Assembly: GCA_964019135.1 (NCBI GenBank)
Contig: OZ025248.1
Location: forward strand, 10,919,574-10,983,573
DNA: 64,000 nucleotides
Source of the DNA: Arenicola marina
Lineage: Eukaryota; Annelida; Polychaeta; Arenicolidae
Direction of reading: 5' to 3'
Under the pieces are notes generated by a model. The model saw nothing but the letters and a program-made list of their open reading frames with translations. It made no database searches and was not told where the DNA came from. Position numbers and translations under genes: made by a program. Every line of letters starts with the position of its first letter. The first letter of the stretch is position 1. Of this stretch, positions 57,483 to 64,000 are shown one piece after another.

Positions 57483-57710
57483 CTCTGGGGGGACGGTGCA
57501 CATTGTTGGAAGCCGAAGTATGCAAGGGCATAGGTTACAGCGCTTATGTGGAAAATGAATCGAACAGTGACGTCATCGTCAACGCTCTGCGCCAGTGTCG
57601 AGGCAACGACTCTGCGATTGCCTTGGCAACGTTGTTCTTCTGTGGGATCGGCGCTCCAGCTTGTAACGGTTATGAAAAGTCGGTCAGCCCGTGTCGGTCT
57701 CTCTGCGAAG
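57483..57710 (+). CDS. Copy R exon 4: Frizzled CRD core
   Basis: The exon is 228 bp, phase 1-1, with acceptor gatgtttgcag and donor AAG|GTAAGG. It encodes CTLLEAEVCKGIGYSAYV, ALRQC...ATLFFCGIGAPAC and SVSPCRSLCEG. All Frizzled-type cysteines of copy L are kept. Replacements versus L fall in four patches: EEP/GGR, AKEPN/ENESN, AVD/GIG and HPFQH/NGYEK. Confidence 0.9.
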
Positions 57711-58091
57711 GTAAGGCCAACAAATTGTTGCAGAACTATTATAAATGTTATAGAATGTCTTTGCTCTCCAGCCTTACAATATAATATAGGTCTTTAAATG
57801 AACGAGCAAACCTTACGAGCTTTTAGTGAAGCGATGGCTCTGGAAAGACTAAGCTAATTGGGTATCTTTCCATAAAGGTATTTAATATTTTATAGTATAA
57901 TTTTGTGCTCTGGATTATAAATTGCATAATGGCATATACGATGATCGCATTATAATGGCATATACCTTGCATTTTATGTTATTTTCCCTTACCTTACCTT
58001 CCCTTACCCCGATGAACAAACAGCATGTACACGTTGTGGTATCGTGGTAATTGTTATGAAGCGTGACATGGAATGTGTATCTGTCTAACAG

Positions 58092-58193
58092 CTGCTGAAC
58101 AGACATGCGGAGATGGCGGATTTAGATACGATTGTTCAGCGTTCCCACCCAAAGGAGGGAATCTGAATTGTATCGACATACAGTACACACCAG
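58092..58193 (+). CDS. Copy R exon 5: C-terminal Frizzled CRD part
   Basis: The exon is 102 bp, phase 1-1, with acceptor ctgtctaacag and donor CAG|GTATGA. It encodes AAEQTCGDGGFRYDCSAFP, then GGNLNCIDIQYTP. The last 23 bp of the exon together with the start of the intron are repeated six times in tandem (58171-58488), so five further copies of its donor follow. Confidence 0.8.
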
Positions 58194-58488
58194 GTATGAT
58201 TGTTGATATTATGGACCTGATGTTATCGACATACAGTACACACCAGGTATGATTGTTGATATTATGGACCTGATGTTATCGACATACAGTACACACCAGG
58301 TATGATTGTTGATATTATGGACCTGATGTTATCGACATACAGTACACACCAGGTATGATTGTTGATATTATGGACCTGATGTTATCGACATACAGTACAC
58401 ACCAGGTATGATTGTTGATATTATGGACCTGATGTTATCGACATACAGTACACACCAGGTATGATTGTTGATATTATGGACCTGATGT
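58171..58488 (+). repeat. Six 53-bp tandem copies of the exon 5 / intron 5 junction
   Basis: The unit starts tatcgacatacagtacacac, continues caggtatgattgttgatatt and ends atggacctgatgt; starts at 58171, 58224, 58277, 58330, 58383 and 58436. Each copy repeats the last 23 bp of exon 5 and its CAG|GTATGA donor. Copies are nearly identical, so the expansion is recent. Copy L has a single donor here. Confidence 0.95.
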
Positions 58489-58867
58489 TGGGAAGACAAT
58501 TACACCAATTATTTAAAGCGGTTGATTTGCACACGTGCGGTATGTGCGGTATGTACGGTATGTGTTACCTGAAGGTAACATACGAAATGAATTCGTGCGG
58601 TGGATACAGTCTTACTTATAAAACTCTAAATGAAATAATATTATTTTTACCTACTTATAATCGCTATATTGAGATTGGCCATCGGGGTATTAACTTATGT
58701 ATTATAGAGGCACGTTAAGGGTTGGTGGGGTGGGGGGGGGGCTCCCAAGGTCGACATGAAGATAATTCATGAAGAAAAGTGTGAAAGAATAATAATTGGG
58801 ACTACGGAAAGTCCATAGCTACGCGTCCTATGATCATGATAACCCGAATTTCCCTATTTCTTTTCAG

Positions 58868-58931
58868 AATACAGATATTTCCATGGTATGGTGAAGGATG
58901 TTCGATATTATGAAAGTGCCTTGACGCAAAG
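58868..58931 (+). CDS. Copy R exon 6: last LamG-like strand
   Basis: The exon is 64 bp, with acceptor ttcttttcag and donor AAG|GTAAGT. It encodes EYRYFHGMVKDVRYYESALTQ, identical in protein sequence to copy L. The intron just downstream is also alignable with L (58938-59050 versus about 15180-15300). Confidence 0.85.
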
Positions 58932-59327
58932 GTAAGTTCTCTGGAACAAGTGTAGCGTGGTGGCGCTGGGGGATGTGGATGTCAGCCAGCTCCGCTATCA
59001 CCGCCGCTATCACCGCCTAAACCAAAAACAATGCAACATTGTAAAGTAGGTCAATCATATCAAACCTTTAAAAAATGGGTTTTCTCCTACGAAGCGCAGT
59101 ATTGTTTTTACCGAAACAAAACGAGATTTATCACCTTTGGAACCGGTTTCTCTGACAGAAAACCTAGTTTCCAGCACTAAAGGCATAGATTCGGTGAGAG
59201 ATATTACGTTTGCAGCAATATGAGACAAATAGCTTGCCTTATTCGTCTTCCGGCATTTATTTAGATAAAGTGCGTTTCAAACAAATATGATGCAAGTGGC
59301 TTACCATATTACACTCCCAGCGCACAG

Positions 59328-59670
59328 CAGTGTCTTTGAAATGAAGGCAGAGTTTGGTCATACATATGACGTCATCATTGACAGAGAGGTGGTCGCCGAG
59401 ATGTTAGGCAAGCTACCCGAGGTAGCCCCTCACAGCGAGTGCCTCTGTCCCGAGGGGTACCCAGAGGTCGACCCAGACAACACCCTTATCTGCAGGGCAT
59501 TCGCGGAGGCGAATAGATTCTCTGTCGAGAACCCAAGTGGCCGGTCCTTTATGTTTGTCCCCGAAGCCATCAACGACAAGCACGGCCAGGGCCTACTGCC
59601 TACGAGCTGGTTCGGTGAACCCGGTGTCGACCCTGTGGTCATCACCATAGAGATGCGAGAACCCGTGCTG
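59328..59670 (+). CDS. Copy R exon 7: LamG/laminin-NT junction
   Basis: The acceptor is gcgcacag (59328) or cagcag (59331), which are NAGNAG alternatives that both keep frame; the donor is CTG|GTATGT. It encodes SVFEMKAEFGHTYDVI, SECLCPEGYPEVDPDNTLIC and NDKHGQGLLPTSWFG. The frame is intact here, unlike copy L. C-x-CP and the ND...TSW stretch are the usherin-like laminin-NT entry. Confidence 0.85.
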
Positions 59671-60157
59671 GTATGTTCTCGCCCTCGCAAGGCGCTTCAC
59701 ACATTACCCCTGTTTTGTTCCCCGTTTTGGGGACACATTTACCTCAGTACGCAATGAAACGAACACATAAACACTTCTTCCATTTTTCTTTCATATATAT
59801 TTCATAGAACCCTAACTTGTTACTGCAAGTTACTACTTCAACAGAAGGTTGAAACATGGGAAGAGTGGGGCCGCATCAGTTTGGTGGGGAGGTTTCTTTT
59901 AAGTAGTTCAGAAGCAGGTGCGTTGAAGCAGTGTAGTCCGTATTAAGCACTGCTCACTCGGTATCGGTATCGGTCGGTATCTTAGAGAGCGGCTGACTTG
60001 TTGTCATTGTGCGTTCAATTCGATTTTTTTGGTGGTATTTACTGTTCATATGATAATCGCTGTTAAAGAAATTTTTCAACCACGGTCCTTCTAAAGCTAA
60101 TAAGAAAACATATCAGTTGTTTATTTTCACCTTATTTCACCGTCATGTTGCTCATAG

Positions 60158-60336
60158 CTCTACAATATTACGGTGGAGCTTGAGTCGAGAAGTGCTGGAG
60201 GTCCAGCAACGTTCGCCATAAGGAGCGACTCCGAGTGGCACGACATATACCACGTGACCAACTGCGCGTTACGGAATATGACGTCAAGTGGGGATTTGGC
60301 TTTTGATGAGGTTGGATGTCTGGACGGTGTGGCCAG
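60158..60336 (+). CDS. Copy R exon 8: central laminin-NT domain
   Basis: The exon is 179 bp, phase 0 in and 2 out, with acceptor ttgctcatag and donor CAG|GTACGA. It encodes LYNITVELESRSAGG, then ATFAIRSDSEWHDIYHVTNC and SGDLAFDEVGC. Differences from L sit at the start and end of the exon; the middle 40 residues are the same. Confidence 0.85.
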
Positions 60337-60689
60337 GTACGACATTGTGGGTATCGGGTCGTTGGGTATTAACATTGGTAGAGAACGTCGTCTATAATAT
60401 CCGGCAAGTAAAAGGATACCCCCCCCCCCTCCTCACCAACCGAACTACAGAACAATAAGGTAGCGGAAGTACACATTTCACCTTCCTAGCTCCTGATTGA
60501 AGCTACCCACATCAATAATAATGAAATAATGAAATTGTATCGATGACCGCATTTAGCCTTTCGCAGTGTTGAATATACACAACCTGTTTCAACACATGCA
60601 ATCATGATATAATCTTTGCCGTGGAGGCTTTGGGTACGAATTTATTTTTAATTTTTATACTAAGTTCTTTGCACTGCTGATCCTTTCAG

Positions 60690-60866
60690 ACAATATTACT
60701 CGATCGCGTTGCTCAGGAACCGCGAGTTAGTCAGTGAGGCCTACCCTGATTACGTCATACATCCCTACGTGAGGGAATTCCTGACGGGGGATGCCCTGAG
60801 GGTGACGTTACGCGGCAGTTCCAGCACGAGCGTTCACAGCCTGACGAACCTGGAGGCATATGGCTG
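60690..60866 (+). CDS. Copy R exon 9: C-terminal laminin-NT part
   Basis: The exon is 177 bp, phase 2-2, with acceptor tcctttcag and donor CTG|GTATGT. It encodes RQYYSIALLRNRELVSEAYP, then YVIHPYVREFLTGDALRVTLRG. Same length as copy L. Confidence 0.85.
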
Positions 60867-62679
60867 GTATGTGGCTACTCCACGTAACGTGTGTATCATC
60901 ATGTCTTCCCACCAGTCATGCAGTTGTTTCGGCGATTTCGATGAATGCTTAAATAAGCGGGAGATTCGAAGTTCGGACGGTATCAAAATGTTCCTGGGTT
61001 GTTGGAGATCTTATTTTAGATATGTTATACATTGGTATCTGCAATTGAATTGATATATGTAATTGAATCGATGATATCTGCAATGGTCATAAATACCAAA
61101 CATCGTTTCTTTTTCTGATGTCATTTTCTTATCAACCAGCTTCTTTTATATTGTGTTTTACCTCACATACATCACTTTCTCACATACATTTTTAGCCAAG
61201 TTGCTTGTTTAAAAATAATTTATGGTGGTGTCTGGCTCATTACACACGCTGCATAAATGTTACTAAGTCATTCTCCATATTTGTAGATGACTTTTAGTTA
61301 GACAGCTAGTATGCAGTGTTTTCCATTGCAGCAAAATCAACCGTGTTTCCAAACTGACTAGAGAGGCTGGCTTCCAAATGCGTCTGTGCTAGTTTTGTTC
61401 CTACTATGAAGGCAATCTTTATTCAACATGAATATGCTGCAAAGCTTTCAAAATGCTTACGAAGATGATTCGTCGATATTGCATCTAAGGTCTTATTTAG
61501 AAACACAGTTGAACCACCTCTTGACATTAAAATGTCATTTCTTTCAACAGACGCAATGTCAATAGACAATATGTTTCGGCCGTCTCCCGGCGAAAGCCCA
61601 GTTGAATTGAGGATCTTTGCAGTTGAATTGAGGATCTTTGCAATTGAATTGAGGATCTTTGCAGTTGAATTTTGGATATTTGCAATTGTATTGAAGATAT
61701 ATGGAAGTAAATGGTTGGTTGGTTGGTTGGTTGTATATTCAGGACGCTTTAACCACTTTTGGTCATATCACGTCAATGCGAGAGGGATGAGAGAGTGGAG
61801 CCATGTCCCCGAGGGTAACCCTCTACTAGCGCGAACCACCAATCCACGTGCCGTTAGGCTTTCAGATGACCGGAAGTGAATAGAACATATCTGCAATTGA
61901 ATTTAAAGTTGAAGTCCGAATATGGGGTCACCCCGTGGCCTAGAAGGCAGCGAGTTCGATTATCGAGTGCGCCCAAGCGGCTGGTTCGTTTTTCAATGTT
62001 GTTGCTTTTCCTCGATGAATCGGGTAAATTTAATATTTGCCCTTTTTTGGGGTGGGGGGGGGTGGGGGGGGTGGTGTGGCATTGAAAGGTCTGGGAAAGC
62101 GACCGACAGAGGGAGGGAGAGGAGGGGCAGGGGGTCAATCCTGTAAGTGTCGGCCTTGATGGGCGTTAGACCCTCATGGCTTCCTGCCATGTGTACTATC
62201 AGTATATATAGTCAATACCCGGTTGGCAAACACGTTTTATACGCTGTTGATTGACTGATTGACATATCACAGCTATATGTGCATCTACCGGACGTATATT
62301 CTCCTCGTTCGCTAGGTCACGGACATTGCTTAAAGACCCCCCAAATGCCGCCCAAGCATCCCACGCCGAGATGTTCCAGTTTGTTCTTCGTGTGGTCTCA
62401 TTTAGCCTACGCGAGAAGACCCAAATGAGAAACGTCGCAATGTGGCCTTACTGTCCGTGTCTAATCGTCAATAACATATGTTTCTATGGTATACATTGTA
62501 TACGATAGAAATATATTCACTAAGCACTTTAACAAGTGATGCTTACTGACTCTTACCGGCGTTTTAAAGATAGAGCGATTGTAACTTGTGAGACCGCCCA
62601 TTTGTGGGGCGCCCCGTCCCCACTCCCTCCCCTCCTCCTCCCCGTCCGTGTTGTAACGTTACCGCTGCTTCTCCTACAG
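60867..62679. other. Copy R intron 9
   Basis: Contains the AT-rich tandem array and a G-rich strip (62044-62075). No extra exon is required by phase between exons 9 and 10. Confidence 0.5.
61605..61705. repeat. AT-rich tandem repeat (about 22-bp unit) in copy R intron 9
   Basis: Four to five copies of agttgaattgaggatctttgc, the counterpart of 12955-13112. It makes an open frame with VELRIFA repeats that is not a gene. Confidence 0.65.
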
Positions 62680-62736
62680 GCCAGTTAATCACGATCACGT
62701 GCTCAGATGGAACGCTCATGGCCGCGAAAACACGCG
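62680..62736 (+). CDS. Copy R exon 10: 57-bp laminin-NT exon
   Basis: All 57 bases equal the copy L exon. The acceptor is ttctcctacag and the donor GCG|GTCACA. The phase chosen (W-PVNHDHVLRWNAHG) joins exon 9 and exon 11 without a break. The donor is weak in both copies, so skipping, which would keep frame, is possible. Confidence 0.7.
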
Positions 62737-63934
62737 GTCACATGTGCGTGATATGCGGCGCATGCGCAGAGCGGTTAAGCGGGCCTCCTCCATATTGACG
62801 ACCGCTGAACCGTTAGTGGAAGCTTAGCGTAATCCTTCCATTGTGTTTGTCTGGTGTTGGTTATGCTGTCAGATTTTTTCTCAATAAAATATGCTTATGT
62901 GAATGGCTACACTTATATAATGAAGCTGGGTTAAATTATCGCGTTCACTATTTGTTCGGGCTTCCTTGTTGTTTGTGACATTGTTTTCATCTTTTATTGC
63001 TATTTTCTTGCCGTTACACGTTTGTTTCTATATATATATACGGAATACACATTTATGGTGGGGCAGTATGTTTAACATAGCTTTGTATATTGCCTTTCGA
63101 AATATTGGTGTCTCCGTTCCGTGTGGTACAAGGGACTGTCGGCACTAAGCTGAAATTCCACGGTTTCAAAGCTGTTCTTAAGGAAAGTAATACCCTGAGT
63201 CAAATTATAATATATTAAAGGTAATTGGTCCATGATTTGGTATATATATATATATATATAGCGTATAGTGAATAAAAAGGCATATGGTTGAAGGCACTTT
63301 TTCTCAGGCGTACACCAGATTGCAATGCGAACGACTGCAATTTTTAAGGAGTGACGGACAATATCTGTATCAGAACCTTTAATCGACCATGCCGTGTGCT
63401 TCCTTCACCTTCGTTCAGTTCAGTTAGACTGCCCCTAGCGTCAATAGCTTACCTTAACGAGTGGCACATTGTTCCTGATATAATTCAGTCCTAATCAGCC
63501 CTGGTGATATATTAATTGTATATGATCATATTCAATGGCGTCTCTGGCATTGATGATATATATATTTTACTGTCTTTTATAGATATATTCACAAGGCATG
63601 AACTAGTCATTGTAATGGTCGGAGCGTTGGGCCTAGATGCGAAAATTCAATACTTTATTTACGTTCGTGCCGTATATACGCCCAAAAATTTCTAGCACGT
63701 TCAAAGTTGCAATGTTCAAAGTACACAAACTTGTCAATGGGCGTGTCATTACTGCAGCAGACGTGCCTTGTAAGAAATGGACTATGTTGGCTATTGTTTA
63801 TCAGTACAGATTTAATACTTTGTTTACGTTCCTCAATTCTGTTCTAATATTATATATTTTGTTTTCTTTTGCACTCCTTCCTCCAGGTTTATCTTTGTAT
63901 TTACTGCAGCACTATGATCACGTGTCTGTTGCAG

Positions 63935-64000
63935 GTTGGCCAATGAGACGGAGTGTAAGTGTTTCAGCGGCGCGACTCGGCGTGACGGAGGCGGGTTCCC
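63935..64000 (+). CDS. Copy R exon 11 (cut by window end)
   Basis: After acceptor tctgttgcag it reads LANETECKCFSGATRRD, GGGF. It matches exon 11 of copy L and is truncated only by the window edge. Confidence 0.85.

Larger units (their letters stand above)
46943..64000 (+). other. Gene copy R: inverted paralogue of copy L, 3' end outside window
   Basis: Eleven exons match copy L exon for exon, with the same phases and mostly small length differences in multiples of three. Introns are partly alignable, for example downstream of exon 6 and upstream of exon 11, so the duplication is not ancient. All R exons in the window are open and join in frame, so R looks functional as far as it is visible. 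The window ends inside exon 11, so the TIG part is not seen. It diverges head to head from copy L with about 16.5 kb between first coding exons. Confidence 0.85.

Noticed and set aside
62604-62798. Reading exon 10 as GQLITITCSDGT within a separate ORF
   Set aside because: That frame does not join exons 9 and 11 in phase; the PVNHDHV frame does, in both copies.
1-64000. tRNA, rRNA or other structured RNA genes
   Set aside because: I saw no cloverleaf with A/B box elements nor rRNA core sequences on reading; a covariance-model scan would be needed to exclude them.

Overview
The window is animal nuclear DNA: genes are split by GT-AG introns, there are no bacterial operon signals, and it holds Ty3/gypsy-type LTR elements, a LINE tail, a foldback transposon and very large intronic tandem arrays. 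The mix of laminin, Frizzled and plexin-type modules with highly repetitive introns suggests an invertebrate, perhaps a marine deuterostome such as amphioxus. That assignment is a guess from style, not from a diagnostic sequence.

The host content is two divergently transcribed copies of one large gene arranged head to head. Copy L runs leftward from about 30.46 kb to the left edge (16 exons read here, about 990 codons, 3' end missing). Copy R runs rightward from about 46.94 kb to the right edge (11 exons, about 672 codons, 3' end missing). Exon order, splice phases and parts of the introns correspond exactly. The encoded protein has a signal peptide, then an N-terminal module resembling that of usherin (cysteine-rich leader, LamG-like domain, laminin N-terminal domain VI). 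A Frizzled cysteine-rich domain sits inside the LamG-like domain on two phase 1-1 exons. A short EGF/LE-like segment and, in copy L, three plexin-type IPT/TIG domains follow. I know of no described protein with this order; it looks like the ectodomain of an unusual receptor or matrix protein.

Region by region: 0-16.8 kb holds exons 16 to 3 of copy L, with a decayed Ty3/gypsy element at 2.2-7.2 kb and a 0.73-kb foldback element at 8.9-9.6 kb in its introns. 16.8-28.6 kb is an 11.8-kb minisatellite (about 56-bp unit) filling intron 2 of copy L. 28.7-30.5 kb holds exons 2 and 1 of copy L. 31-46.5 kb is the spacer, with a younger LTR element (32.8-41.2 kb, minus strand), a LINE 3' end and dispersed repeats. 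46.9-47.5 kb is exon 1 of copy R, 47.6-52.7 kb is a 5.2-kb array of an 18-bp unit in its intron 1, and 53-64 kb holds exons 2 to 11.

The two copies expanded opposite introns: the 56-bp array is 11.8 kb in L but 0.9 kb in R, while the 18-bp array is 5.2 kb in R but a degenerate 0.6 kb in L. Protein differences between copies are clustered in short patches, notably in the Frizzled domain. All exon calls come from reading splice sites, phase continuity and conservation between the two copies; no database search was possible.
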